Assembly: GCA_029378245.1 (NCBI GenBank)
Contig: JARKIF010000033.1
Location: 310,001 to 374,000, forward strand
Reading direction: 5' to 3'
Source of the DNA: Roridomyces roridus
Taxonomy: Eukaryota > Basidiomycota > Agaricomycetes > Agaricales > Mycenaceae
Length of the DNA stretch: 64,000 bases
The notes beneath the pieces were generated by a model, which was not told the DNA's origin, made no database searches, and worked only from the letters and a program-made list of their open reading frames with translations. Shown piece after piece: positions 1-11,579 of this stretch. The translations under genes and the position numbers were made by a program. Position 1 is the first letter of the stretch. Each line of letters begins with the position of its first letter.

Positions 1-2482
1 AGTACGTCCACCAGCATATCCTCCGCAACATTGAGATCCATCGCAGCTGTTGCCACTTGGACATTGGTGTGTGGGGAGCCGGGTACTGACACTGAGGCTG
101 ATCGGGATTGGGATGTCCTCAAGCTTGCTTCGCGGATTTGAAACATGCCTTCGAGACTGAAGGAATTGTCGTCGGAAAGGTCCGTCTCGGGGACATCGAC
201 GTCTATTGAGTTCAAGTTGGCAACGATATCATCGCGGTCGAGTGCCATATCTTCAAAGAGATAGGATGAGTCTTCTGGAGAGAGACCGAAGCCGCCGTCA
301 ACTGCAGATTGTGAGTATCGGTCGGATTGGGTGAGTGAAAATTGTACATACCATCGGGACTTGCGTAAACCGGCTCCTCCCCGAGTAATGTGGCGTTGGC
401 CAGAAGAGCCTCAATTTCATCCGTATCCGCATCCTCAAGCGCCGCTTCTTCCTCCTCCGTCGGATCCTTCTCCAAATCTTCCAGCGTCGATATGTCCTGC
501 ACGGGTGATGGTGCTGGAACCAGACTCATAGCCTGCGCAATCCACTGCTCTGCCGAAGCTCGTACTTCTTCGAGTGAGCGCGGAACCGGGCGTTCAGATG
601 GCAGCGGCGGAGATGCATCAGCAGGGGGAGGGTTAGATTCTGGAGCTTGTCGGGAACGGAGAGTGGGAGCAGCAATCAAGGGTGCAGTGCTTTTCATTCC
701 CTCGTAATACGAGGCACGCTGACGCTTCGCCAACCAGTCGGCGAGCATCTCTGGAATAGCGTGAATGACCATCACATATATCCAGTGGTCAGGTCGTAGG
801 AGGCGGCCGGAGTGCTGGTGATGAGAGATATACCGACCCTTGGCACGAGCATTCCAAGATTCAAGGGCGTTTGTTGTTCTGGCCACTTGAGAAACGGGAA
901 TGCCCAACTTTTCAGCAGCTAGAAGCGCGCCGGCGGGTGACCAAGAAACCCAGAACTCTTTCTCCTTGAGATACGACTGAAAATAACCAAGAAAGGCGAG
1001 GGCGGCTTTCGACATCTTCTTCGCGCTCTCGGCTCGCTTACGACCGACACTCTCAAAGAACCTGATCTCCGTGTTGTATGCAGCGATCACTTCGGAATAC
1101 TCTGTCGTCTCTTTCAAGAGTTGAATAGCGAACTTGGCCAGACGTCGCCGCGTGGATTTGCGATCGTCGTCGTCGGTAATCGAACGTAAAAAGCGGTTGA
1201 GCCCGTTCCGCCAACTCTGCCACGTATGAAAGATGCAGAGGAGCAAGAGGATCTCCTTCCATGTGGCCAAAAGAGCTTTGCGCTCGCGCGTGTCGTTGTC
1301 GGTTGTACCGACCGTGACTTCAAACTGCTCTCCGTCGCTGTTGGTTCCCATAGCAGCTTTGAACTCGGCGAGGAGTTTCTGCAGGACCTCGGTGTTGTAG
1401 TCGCTGTGGACTGCCTTGGTGTATTCCTTGGCGCTGAATACAATGAGGGAGACTGGAATACCGCGCTTGTGCTCGTCCAGAGCCATGAGAACAGCGAGTA
1501 GAAGGCGGCCATTGCAGAAGCCAAAAGTCAAATCCATAAGCATGTGCTGCTTGTGGCCGAAACGCCAAGCGAGCGCCTGCTGTTCGGGGGTGGAGAATAT
1601 GAGGCAAAGGCGCTCGGTTTGGCCTTTGATATGCGGGGAGTAGGATAGGCACGCAGCGGAGAGGCGGGGGTCAGGAGGAGCGGGGTTGTCGCGACGGAAC
1701 CAGAGATCAATGTTTTGCTCTGGGGGTTGACGAAGGATGCCGCGGAGGCGAGCTTGTGTGCGGTACAAAGAGCTCATATCTCCGTTATTCAGGATGAATC
1801 GGTGGTGATTGTTCCCGGGAGCGTCACCGAGATTCTTGGACGCCCAGGAACGAGCCTTCTCCTTCAACTTGGCCAACGGAAGACCAGACTCGAGCTCGAA
1901 GAGGAGGTAGTCGCGCAGGCGTGGTTCGAGTGGAATACGGGCATTCTGGTCCATTGTTACGGTAGCGTCGCATTCTGGAGAGTGGGAGAGATGGCCGACG
2001 ACTTCATCTACGGTCAGAAGCTCCTCGTCGCCGCCGGACATGTGGGTCGTGGTGATATCGAAATAGAATGGACAACCAACATTCTTCCATGGAGTGGCAC
2101 GTTCTTTACTGGGCTTTGGGCCAGCCGTGTGGTCAGAGCCACAGAGACACTGCAGAACACGCCGTTTCCGGGTAAAGGTGACGGTGTCGTTCTTGTGCGT
2201 GGATTGGACGGGACCCGAGTCAGACCGACGGATCGCGAGCTTAGAGCGAACATCGCGCGCAATCTCCTCCGGTATGTGAGCACCGAGAGACACCAGGAAG
2301 TTGATAGCTTCATCTGGAAAGGAGTTGAAGGCCCCGCGTGGCATACACGGGTTTGTGACGCACCCTGCTGAGCCATGGTGGCTACCCATCTCTTTCTCGT
2401 GAACTGGTCCCCTGCGACTCTCTCCTGCGCTTCCTTCAACCCTGTTGGGGACATCTTTAGGCAGTTGTGGATCGTCGCCCAT
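1..2482 (-). CDS. MULE-type (Mutator-like) transposase, 3' end cut by window edge
   Basis: Start ATG is at 2482 and the main exon is open to 352. A 50-nt intron (351..302, GTATGT...CTGCAG) follows, and reading resumes in a new frame that stays open to base 1, so the C-terminus lies outside the window. A FAR1/GCM-like zinc segment (C and H residues around 112-171) is followed by a MULE-type DDE core: Asp317 in MLMDLTFGF, Asp395 in TTDNDT, the LCIFHTW C..H pair at 416-419, and Glu541 in NALESWN. The tail is acidic and Pro/Ser-rich, with no SWIM finger seen. The role would be cut-and-paste transposition, or a domesticated DNA-binding protein. I saw no terminal inverted repeats around it. The family call is inferred from motif order. 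Confidence 0.8.
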
Positions 2483-2689
2483 CGTGGCGCGCGTAGACTG
2501 AGATTTGGGATACGGGACGCGTAGCGATCGAAAGAGGACTGGTTATCTGGTGCGAGAGGGTCGGAAATCGGAGTGAGGAAGATGGGATACATTGGTATAT
2601 CGAGAGCAAGGGTATGTAAAGGTAAAGAAAGAGACGCGTCCAAGACGCGTCCGCGTCCGTGATCCGCGTTCTGATGCCCGATGTCGCGT

Positions 2690-2970
2690 CACACGTGTGA
2701 CGTGATCCTGTGGCGGGTGCGAATTCCGTTTTAAAGGCATATGCCTTTTTACCTGGCTCATTTGGATGATCTCTGGCCAGTGCATTCCAGACTCCCTGCA
2801 TTTTTTGAAAGCCTTGGATGGCACGGCGGAACTCTTGAGCCAGTATTTCAACCTCCTCTTGCCAGCGCTCCATATCTGCGCGGGCACGGTGCCACTGAAC
2901 CTTTGCTGCTGTGAAAATGTTGAGATCTCATCAGTCAGTTTGGAACTGGACCTACAATCCAATGTATATT
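2690..2970 (-). pseudogene. Relic of KDZ transposase C-terminal region
   Basis: On the minus strand a short exon-like stretch, preceded by an acceptor (AG near 2914) and followed by a GTAAAA donor, encodes a helix of the pattern MERWQEEVEILAQEFRRA and then KKAYAFK. The KDZ gene at 20.2 kb in this window has a closely related C-terminal pattern (YSEEIRLLREEMRRT, then GRRAYAAEH). No other KDZ exon is present here, so this is read as an orphan fragment. It could also be an unrelated coiled coil; the match is by eye only. Confidence 0.4.
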
Positions 2971-3035
2971 CTGCTTCCTCTGCTTCAGACATATTTCCAT
3001 GATGACCCTTCTGCCAAATCCAACCCTCAAGTTTA

Positions 3036-3423
3036 CTATCATTTGCCCTCCTTTGCACAATAATTTTGATGTCATTGCTGTGGGCTCAATTCTGGCTCGT
3101 TTACGCTCGGATTTGATTAGTGGCATCTGTAGTATGCCTACATACACCATGGCAAGTGGGATAATGATTGGACCAGATTTGAGGCCACAGCGGACCTGCC
3201 GATGCCAGCCATCAAAATGCCTACCTTTGCACAACAAAGTCATCGCATTTTTCAACCCTTCTCTTGCTCTTATGGCTCCGAAAAAAATACAGTCATCAAT
3301 TAGACATTCCCAAGATCAGTAAGGGTCAAAATCCCAAGTCAATTGAGGCAAAGATGAGTTCGGTGCAAAATCATTGATCGCTGTGCAAAGGTGGGCCATT
3401 GTGCAAAGAGGGGCAAATGATAG
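3036..3423. mobile_element. Short TA-flanked inverted-repeat element (MITE) with TTTGCACA motifs
   Basis: Left end CTATCATTTGCCCTCC and right end, read on the other strand, CTATCATTTGCCCCTC are inverted copies. Both ends are flanked by TA (3034-3035 and 3424-3425), as in Tc1/mariner-type insertions. The motif TTTGCACA/TGTGCAAA recurs just inside both ends. No coding capacity is visible in 388 bp. Confidence 0.6.
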
Positions 3424-3425
3424 TA

Positions 3426-5738
3426 GTGCCATCACCGAGATTATGTAGTTAATTCACACTCTTGATGTATAAGTCTTCATACTTCAATGCTGGGTATCGA
3501 GCCCCTGGGGTTTGGACCAAGAGAAATGATGGCAAGGCGAGAATAGGACACACATATTTACACAGCACTCTCCAGCCGGTCTTATTCAGTCCCAACCACC
3601 ACCCTTGTGCGTCAACATGTCAAAGACTAAGCCCACTAGCCAACAATCTCGGGACTCAATGCACGTTCCACCGTCTCTTGGGGTCAATGGGGCTGCTGGC
3701 CACACACCTGCTTTGGAGACAATGCTGACCCCGGTCGTGGCGCACGGTCAGTCCCTCATCTCATGAATATTGCCATGCTCAAATATGTATTATGCACTCA
3801 GTTATCTCACCACTGCCTACACATTCTGCATGGCCTCTGGGCATGTGAGTGCACCAACCTATGATATTAGTTGTCAATATCTGTCGGAGTCTAGAAGATT
3901 GCACACAGCCAACAGAATTTCTAAGTAGCTCAGAGAGTCCGGTGTTTGTTAATGGGGCTTATGGATATCAACAAATGTTAACAATTGCAGTGCCGGGCCG
4001 GAGTTCCCGCCAGTTTTCCCATCCCTGCCAAGTTGGACTTGGTGCATGTCGTCAACTGGCAAGTACATCAGTCACCTGCGTGACAAGGTGCAAACAATGA
4101 GCAGCCTCACAGACCGAGGAGCCCCCAGATCTCCAGGAAGGTAGGCACAGTCTCACTTGACTTTCATGAAGCATCCAACCATTCCAAATGCACAGTGAAT
4201 TCCATGTGAATGAAACCGAGAAAAAGAGAACAATGGGCACGTGGGAACGCCATGTCGGACGCCGTGTCGAACGCCGTGACGTAGGCCGTGCGGATGCCCC
4301 GTGGTAAAGTGCCACGGGGTTTGCCCCCTGTGTCAAACCGACAGCAGGTGAGGGAGATGAAGATAAACGGGTTTAAACCGCGGTTTAAACCACGGTTCAA
4401 ACCAAGTTGAACAGGATGTGTTCTACTGAGAAGGCAGTCACGGTTTAAACCGCAGCCAAGGTTGCCAACCTTGCGGTTTAAACTTAAACCATGCGGTTGC
4501 TGCAAAGGCTTCTCACTTTCTGCCACCAGTGGACCTAGCACTGTAGAAATAACAGCCAGAGCTCACCAAAGTCCATATCCTTGTTAAGAAATGACAGTGC
4601 AAGTGATATTCCACCCAGATGTTTAGGAACCAGTGACTTGGTCAAGCCCACAGAGTTCATGCTATTTTGAGCACTACAGATTTTTCCAATTTTTTTTGAC
4701 AGGTGCCGTACACATTGATACTTCCCAAGCTTCAAGCCAACTCACATTGCAGGGACCCAGCACTGTTGGTGAACTTGCCATGAGGTGATCACAAAAAGTG
4801 AGTAAATTGACAATGTCATGTACAATATTGGAAATGGGACCCCACTCTTGCAGAGCAAAACACAATTTAGGCAACCAAAAGTGTACCTGCAAAATCTCAA
4901 GTCAATTGAGCAGAAACTAGATGCTCTAGAGGAAAAAGAAAAATGAGCTGATGGGAGCTGTCAAAATCAGTGATTGTAGCCGCAAAAAGGAAAGTGCACA
5001 GCCGGCTTAATCAAAAGTCCCATTTTCTGAAACCTCACCCAAAATTTGGCCCACTGAAATTCTAAAAGAACGAGAACTTAACAAGTGAAGTTCTCGTAAT
5101 CAATACGTGGCAACGCCAACTCGGGTACTATTCACTTCTTTCTTCTTGACCACCACCACCCACCGCCTTCCTCCCCCTCCCCACCGACAGCCACCGACGC
5201 TCTCCATCGTCTGCCCTGCCGGAGCTTCTGCTGCCATGCGCATCCACCTTGCCACTGCCTATCAACTCTAGCATGTTGGTCGGTCACACACGCCTTGTCG
5301 TTGCCTATGCTCACTGTCGTTGCGTGTAGACTTGGTGAATGCAGGAGTACACAGAGACCTCGATTCCTCTGGTGAGTGCTATTGAACTGCTACTGTCTCT
5401 GTCATCTGATTATGCACCGCCGTAGCTTGTTACTATGCTCAAGGATACCAGGTGTGTTACTTCATTTGTGGCAAATTTGCATCCCGTATTGATGTCTTTA
5501 CAGCTGTGAAGTGCCATCCCTGGCTCATCCCGCAATCATCGACGCCGATGGGTCACTGGACGTTGTGTCTCTGACCCACAACTCCCACCATTCCATCCGC
5601 AACGTAGCATCTGTGATGTATGTCATTGCGCTTCACGGTGTTGCCGTCAGATGGTACGTTACTCCGCTCCTCATGCCACCCGCTCGCTAAATCATATCCA
5701 ATATGTACCTTATCACTCCACGCATCTATGGAACATTC
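3426..5738. other. No gene recognised
   Basis: About 2.3 kb with only short unsupported ORFs. It holds a GGTTTAAACC motif cluster (4369-4499), a CCCCGTGG/CCACGGGG hairpin near 4292-4318 and a pyrimidine-rich stretch around 5137-5185. Nothing else was identified. Confidence 0.6.
4369..4499. repeat. Cluster of GGTTTAAACC palindromes
   Basis: The palindromic word GGTTTAAACC or close variants occurs about five times in 130 bp, with CCGCGG-type linkers. It resembles the subterminal motif arrays of the elements at 5.7, 7.5 and 9.8 kb, but no terminal repeats or target duplication could be found, so it may be a decayed member. Confidence 0.45.
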
Positions 5739-5746
5739 ACGCCATC

Positions 5747-6386
5747 TAGGGTGTAGCACGAATGGCGAATGTCACGAATATTCGTGGCTGTGTATTTGTG
5801 AATAACGAATATTCGTACTCGTGAATGGCTGTGGCTGTGCTATTCGCGCGAATGCGAATATCAGGTTTTGGAAAAGTCAATATTCGCAAATATTCGTCGG
5901 CTAATCCTGACTTGATCAACATGATATCAGAGCTCAATTTGGAAGATTGATCCGTCGGCATCACTCGGCATCACTCGGCCAAATCGGCTTGTTACTTGTA
6001 CACACACATCAGTCAATAGCATATTTCATGCACAATGACACTTACCCAGTGATCCGTCTATTTTGGCATACCCTTCTGTCAATCAGTCAAGATTTGATTC
6101 CCATTGTGAGCTACCACCACTGGGCACTTGCTGGAAGGACATTTCAGACTACCCACACTGCTGCCTGAAGCTGATATAGCACTTTACCTGCAAAGAGCTT
6201 GCAACCACCCACTTTAAATGAGTATTCAGAGGTGCTGAATCTGAATAATCACCACTCACAAATATTCGCGAATACTGCTTACTAATACACGAATATTTGC
6301 CATCAATATTCGTGCGAATGCGAATATCAGTTTTCAAAGTTTGACGAATATTCATATTCGCGAATATATATTCATGCTACACTCTA
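5747..6386. mobile_element. hAT-like MITE, ATTCGCGAAT family, copy 1
   Basis: A 640-bp element flanked by an exact 8-bp direct repeat ACGCCATC (5739-5746 and 6387-6394). Its ends are inverted: TAGGGTGTAGCACGAAT on the left, TAGAGTGTAGCATGAAT on the right (other strand). Roughly the first 150 and last 140 bp are packed with the palindrome ATTCGCGAAT and half-sites CGAATATTCG. The middle is unique and non-coding. The 8-bp duplication and T-A-G-starting ends fit the hAT superfamily. A second copy lies at 50758-51387. Confidence 0.85.
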
Positions 6387-6394
6387 ACGCCATC

Positions 6395-7469
6395 GACGCC
6401 ATCTCCCGTTTCACTGAGCCGAATTCTGCTGTCCGCGACCTCCCTCTGTGAGGTGTGTACACGACCTGTGTCCCCTTTACTCTTACTAACGGTCTTGCTC
6501 CATAGCACGTGTACATTCATTGTAACCAGCGGCTGCGGCCTGTGGGCCCGGTTGTTCATCGGTTTTGTAGGCTTGTTGTGGACTCCTAGTAGCAGTACAG
6601 TTCTGTATTATATGTAGACATGAATACACCATTATTTTTTCATTGTATTGATGAGCCCGAGGACCGGTCGCAATGCAGTATCCCATCCCGTGAATAATCC
6701 TTGACAATCCCTGATAATCCTTGACAATTGGTGACAATTTGCCGCAGAATGCTGACAACAGATCGGGACCTGGACATTCTGACAATCTGACAATTGACAC
6801 AGATTGGCGGCGATTGGCGAGAATTGCCGGCAATCTGTGTCAATTGTCAGATCCGGGTTTTCCTGATGGGAATTCGGTGGCCATGAAATCCGGGGCAGTG
6901 AATGCGGCGAGGAGGTGCTGTTGCAGGGCGAGAATGGTTTTGGGGGCGTGGGCGCGCATGAGGGGTCGTGTGAGGAAGGAGACGAGGTGGGTGATGGTCA
7001 TCGTCATCGAAGTGAAAGAAGACATTGGTGCTGCTCGGTGAATGAATGAAAGTAAAAGTTGGATTCGCTTGGAACCGATTGAAAACGGAAGTATAAATGC
7101 GAGGGTCTATAGCTTCAATGTGAGCGGACCGCGGGCGACACATACACACAGAGAATGCAAGACATGAGAAATGAAGGAAAGGTCGTAAAAGCGCGCAGGA
7201 CTCGGAAACGCTGGCTGCGCCAGCAAAAGACCTTGCTTGCCTTGGAAAAACTCACGGGATAGCGAAGACCTTCTTTGTCCAGGACCTCCTGCATAAGTAC
7301 ATTTGCATTCTACACAATGTGGCAACACAAACCTCCTCGTCTTCGTGGGGTGTACCTGAAGGGGGTTTACAACAGAAAGGCCTGAGAAAATATGTAGCTC
7401 AGCGGTCGCCTGAGTACTGCCGGATATCGCAATGTTGAAATGTTGGAGAAGAGTGACTGCTGGTCTTCT
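6395..7469. other. No gene recognised
   Basis: No supported gene. It contains TTGACAAT-type short repeats near 6690-6740 and a strong hairpin at 6787-6850. Small ORFs on both strands show no family resemblance. Confidence 0.55.
6787..6850. repeat. Perfect 20-bp inverted repeat (hairpin)
   Basis: CTGACAATTGACACAGATTG at 6787-6806 is exactly inverted at 6831-6850, with a 24-bp GC-rich spacer. Shorter TTGACAAT words occur upstream. It may be a fragment of another short inverted-repeat element; no target duplication was found. Confidence 0.8.
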
Positions 7470-7477
7470 CCGACAGC

Positions 7478-7840
7478 TAGGCATCGGCACGGGTACGGGT
7501 AACCCGCGCGGGTAGACGGGTTTACCCGCCGCGGGTACGGGTACCGGTAGCCGAGCTGCATACCCGTGACCCGCGGGTAAGCCGCCGAGCCATCATGAAT
7601 GGTGCCGTGACGCCGAGAACCAGTGCTGACAGGTGTGAACAGCTCTGAATTTGCAAAAGCAAACTCGATTTGTGCACAAAAAAATCCATTGGCACCAAGT
7701 TTGCACCAAGTGGCCGTGATCTCAGTTCCCAACCCGCGGGTAACCCGTACCCGTACCCGCGGGTACGGGTACACAGCCACCACGGGTACGGGTATGGGTA
7801 GACCCCCACATACCCGCGGGTTTACCCGTGCCGATCCCTA
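7478..7840. mobile_element. hAT-like MITE, ACCCGCGGGT family
   Basis: A 363-bp element flanked by an exact 8-bp direct repeat CCGACAGC (7470-7477 and 7841-7848). Ends: TAGGCATCGGCACGGGTA on the left, TAGGGATCGGCACGGGTA on the right (other strand). Both subterminal regions are dense in ACCCGCGGGT and ACGGGT words. There is no coding capacity. The structure matches the other 8-bp elements although the motif is wholly different. Confidence 0.85.
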
Positions 7841-7848
7841 CCGACAGC

Positions 7849-9800
7849 CCTGGTGTGGATTTGGGGAATTGGAGCCTGCGTATCGTTGTGTCGAAATAAT
7901 ATCTTCCTTTGAGGCCTGTTGGTAGCTCCTCTTTCTCTCTTTCAATCCACCAGCTCCGGGTGGCAGCTTGACCACTCTCATTGTTCAACAATTTGATGCC
8001 GAGGGCAAGAGAGTGGCAAGAGAGTGGTCCGAGTTTACCATTTGTCTCCTCTAGAAATCATCGGACACAGCTTTTGTCGAAGAAAAGAAACAATGGACTG
8101 GAAAGAACAAAAGAAAGAGAATTCATAAAAAAGGACCCAGCACATCAAGGGATCATGATTACCATCACAAAAAGGTTGATAAGGTGATTAATGGGTGAGA
8201 GGAAGACCTTGACAAGCAAGGTAATTCTAGTCACGAAGACGGAGGCAGGCGAGAGGGGCGAGAAGCAAGGGGTATCAAAGATAAGAAATTGCCTATTATA
8301 GGAGGGGGGAGGGGGGTCCCTCCGAGGCCTGAAAAAAAAAAGTTTTCTACCAAATTTCTGCAGAACACTGGGAAGGCTCTGTTTGCTTAGCTGGACCACT
8401 GAACACAGTCCCAGTGGACTTTCTCAAATTTTTCAGTACATGGTCCCGATTTGATCACATGCCCAGATAGTCACGTGCTCCGGTCACGAGGGGACCCCGT
8501 CAACTCAGAATTTCAGCGCAAAACCCCCCATCTTGGGGTCCAGAGCTAAGGGAATGCACTTAGAAGCCATTTGGAAGCATTTACAGCAGGCAGGAGGGCT
8601 GAAATACCCCAAATAAGCTGATTTGATGCATCCCAAAAAGGAAATTTCCTTTTATAGAGGGGGGGAGGGTCAGCCAATTTGGCTGAAATAAAAAATTCGA
8701 GGTGATGTACTGAACTCTTATCTTTGGTACCCCTTGGCGAGAAGCTGAAGTTGGACGAGGATGGGTGGACATTGTTTTCCTTTCATGGACAATGCACGTC
8801 GGCTAGCTGTGCGCTGGCAGAGAACAATGGCACTGATCCTGATAGTCGTCAAGCCCGTGTCCAAACAAGAACTTAGGTCTAGACTCGGCCGATCTCCGAG
8901 CCGGCCGCCGCTTAGAAACCACGCCACGGCCAAGTCGCACGGCGGCTTGATTTCTGCTCTTCCCTCATCTGGAAACGCTGTCTGCCCACATAGACGCAGC
9001 GTAACTACGGTAGACACGCCATCGTGCAATAGACAGTGATAGATCCGTTGGCCCTTCATAGAGCCATATAGACATGCACTCCCTTGATAGTCACCACTGC
9101 CTCTCATAGGTTTGCCGGTACTACTGGTGTCGATGATAGAATTGCTAATCTACATCGTCCTTTGCCGATTGTAACCTCAACGTCCACGCTGGTTTTATTG
9201 TGACACCTTCCCTGGTTCTCACTCGCTCCGACTCATCAGTCCTCGCAAAGTCCTCGGTTCCGCAAGTGCCATGAAGAGCTTCAAATCCCCTCTCCCCGTC
9301 TTCTGAGTACAGCACGATCTCAAGAGCCCGGCGCCAATCAACCGGCAAGAGCAACAGAGTTCCGCTTCTTCAATATCGTTCTCCCGCGTTCGTATGGTGC
9401 AGGTATCTTCGATCGTCCCTTCGCGCATTTATGCATCAAGGCCCCCGACAGTAGGGTGGCAAGGCGGGACAAAGTGGCGACGGCGTCTGCATATGGGGAG
9501 CGTAGTATGAATGTAATATGTACACCTGCAATGCATCTGTTTCCAATATTCTATTGGTCATTCAGTGGTGGACCGGTGATTCCTGTGGGCGCGAGAGCCG
9601 AGCGACTGCCGAGGCCTGAATGTGTCAATTGCTCGGTTAGGAGCCGTGTCTATGAGAGAACATGTGGTCTATATAGATCTACATAGATCTATGGCTCTAC
9701 TGCTCTACGGCGGAAACACTCTATCGGTGTCTATCATAGAGGGGACATGGCTTTCAGCCTACTGCGCTACCGTGCTCTATATAGGTCTATGTAGCCAAGT
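7849..9800. other. No gene recognised
   Basis: About 2 kb without a supported gene. CTATATAGA/CATAGAC words cluster near 8990-9110 and again, inverted, near 9650-9795, which might be the two ends of another decayed element, but no target duplication was found. A G-rich homopolymer tract occurs near 8300. Confidence 0.5.
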
Positions 9801-9808
9801 GCGTTTTG

Positions 9809-10471
9809 TAGGGCTGGGCACCGTAACCGTATCACACGGAATACGGCTCCGTAATACGGACACGGTGCCGTGCCGGGGCCTCTGGTAGCGATGTTCATAC
9901 GGCCTGTGCTTAACACGGCTGTGTGCCGTATTTCCCGTATAAATACGGCCGTTACGGCCGTAATACGGGAATCCTCGGCAATCTCTCTTGAACACTGTTA
10001 GCACGGTAGATTCGTGTCGGAATTCTCTCACCCGGTGATGTAAACAGAGTGGGCAAGTGGAGAAATGGCTTCCCCTTTAGGTGGGCGGGCTTGCGCGGGC
10101 TGGGGCGGGCATCGTTGATGTTTACGGTAGCCGCCATCAACGCATCAACGCGCCATCAACTATCAAACTCGACGGCAGCAGATGGTTCCAGCCCATATTT
10201 TGCACAATGGAGGGTGGTTATGAGTGCAAAGACCCAATCAGTCTGTAGGAACTAATGAATCTGGCACCCAATAATCATATTCACGCGAGAAATCATAGAA
10301 CCCACTGACCATCAATTTACGGCCGTATTACGGAAATACGGCCGTGTCCGGCACCGTGCCGTACCGTCAGTGATATCTGCTGCCATTTTACGGGCCGGAA
10401 TGTCGCGGCCGTGTGCCAAAACGGCCGTAATTTCTACGGCCATGTCCGTTACGGTACGGTGCCCAGCCCTA
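9809..10471. mobile_element. hAT-like MITE, TACGGCCGTA/GGTACGGTGCC family, full copy
   Basis: A 663-bp element flanked by an exact 8-bp direct repeat GCGTTTTG (9801-9808 and 10472-10479). Ends: TAGGGCTGGGCACCGTAACC on the left, TAGGGCTGGGCACCGTACCG on the right (other strand). Subterminal regions are full of TACGGCCGTA and ACGGTACGGT words. The interior is unique and non-coding. A shortened relative lies at 51439-51772. Confidence 0.87.
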
Positions 10472-10479
10472 GCGTTTTG

Positions 10480-11579
10480 CAGATGCTCGTCCTTTGCGGT
10501 TCTACCAGCCGCCGCTCCAACATCAGCAAAACTGAATCCATCTGGCGCATCTGCCAGTGGCGAGCTTTGGCACCATCTCAGATCTGATCTGCCTGGTTGA
10601 CATGGCGCCAGAGCTGCCAAAAATGTTTTCCGCTAAGAGAACCACGCCGCGGCGATTGCACGGCAACTTGCTTTCTGTTCTTAGCTTCTTCCCTTGTCCT
10701 TTGCAGTCCTACTCAGCCGCCGCTCCGAGGTGTCAAGAAATGATGATCTTCCGCCCGGGCCTCCGTTGACAGTTCCCATCTCTTCTTAGATTCATACCAC
10801 ACTCTACGTATATATACTGCTCATGCTCGCATCTCACCCTCAGTCTTTTATCCCACATTGCGGGTGAACTGAGGGTGAGCACAGCCTTTCACTTTATATA
10901 TTTTATTTACTTACTTGTATCGTAGTACGCGCTATTCGCGCTATTACAGGTGATTAATATATCAGTCTTTTATCCCACATTGCGGGTGAACTGAGGTACG
11001 CGCTATTCGCGCTATTACAGATCTTGACACGAGGTTCACAGTATAAGAGGTGGGACTGAGTGGGATTACAGCTAGATATGTGATTAATTTTGTTTGGTCG
11101 GATTTATCGGGACATGTGACAGCAAGTTTGCCCATGTTTGTCCTCTGAGAAGCTTGTACATGTTTGTTCCTGCACGCTGGCATCTTCTTTGCTTCTTACC
11201 ACCGCCTTTCCGAATTCTCTGCTTGCAGTGAGCTGCTCTCTTTGCCTTTGTGTCCTATCCAATGGATGACAAACTGCAGATTAGTTTCATGACATCTAAT
11301 ACTCACCGAGTCGGAAGAGTTCGGGATGTGCATATCCATGGTGTGTGAAATCTTGGTGAAATCTCAGAGGGGATGACCTGTGGCTATAGGTGGCCTAGGA
11401 GGTCCAGGGGCAATAGGGGGTGAAATTGGGGGTGCTGGTGGTGCTGGTGGAAGCCCCAATGTCAAAATGTATGTTTTTTGACAACCCCGTTGCCAAGTTA
11501 ATTTATCATTGTATGACAGTATCCCAGGGCTTGTCACATTTTCTCCCCGCATAGTTCTTGTGGCTCATCTTTGTTGTAG
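10480..11579. other. No confident gene; possible 5' part of the NACHT-ankyrin gene
   Basis: Contains the duplicated segment at 10833-11020. A glycine-rich open stretch (about 11388-11480, GGAGGAGG pattern) resembles the Gly-rich linker found near the N-terminus of agaricomycete NLR-like proteins, but it is bounded by in-frame stops and no splice path could be made with confidence. Confidence 0.4.
10833..11020. repeat. Local duplication with hairpin
   Basis: The block from CAGTCTTTTATCC to GTGAACTGAGG occurs at 10841-10874 and again at 10962-10995. The word ACGCGCTATTCGCGCTATT also occurs twice (about 10927 and 10997). In the first copy CTCACCCTCAG (10833-10843) and CTGAGGGTGAG (10869-10879) form an 11-bp stem. 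Confidence 0.75.

Noticed and set aside
1715..2371. 218-aa plus-strand ORF within the first MULE gene
   Set aside because: It lies antisense to the FAR1/MULE exon and has no recognisable motif.
8986..9797. Element bounded by ACATAGAC/GTCTATGT words
   Set aside because: Inverted wording is visible at both sides, but no target duplication or exact ends could be defined.
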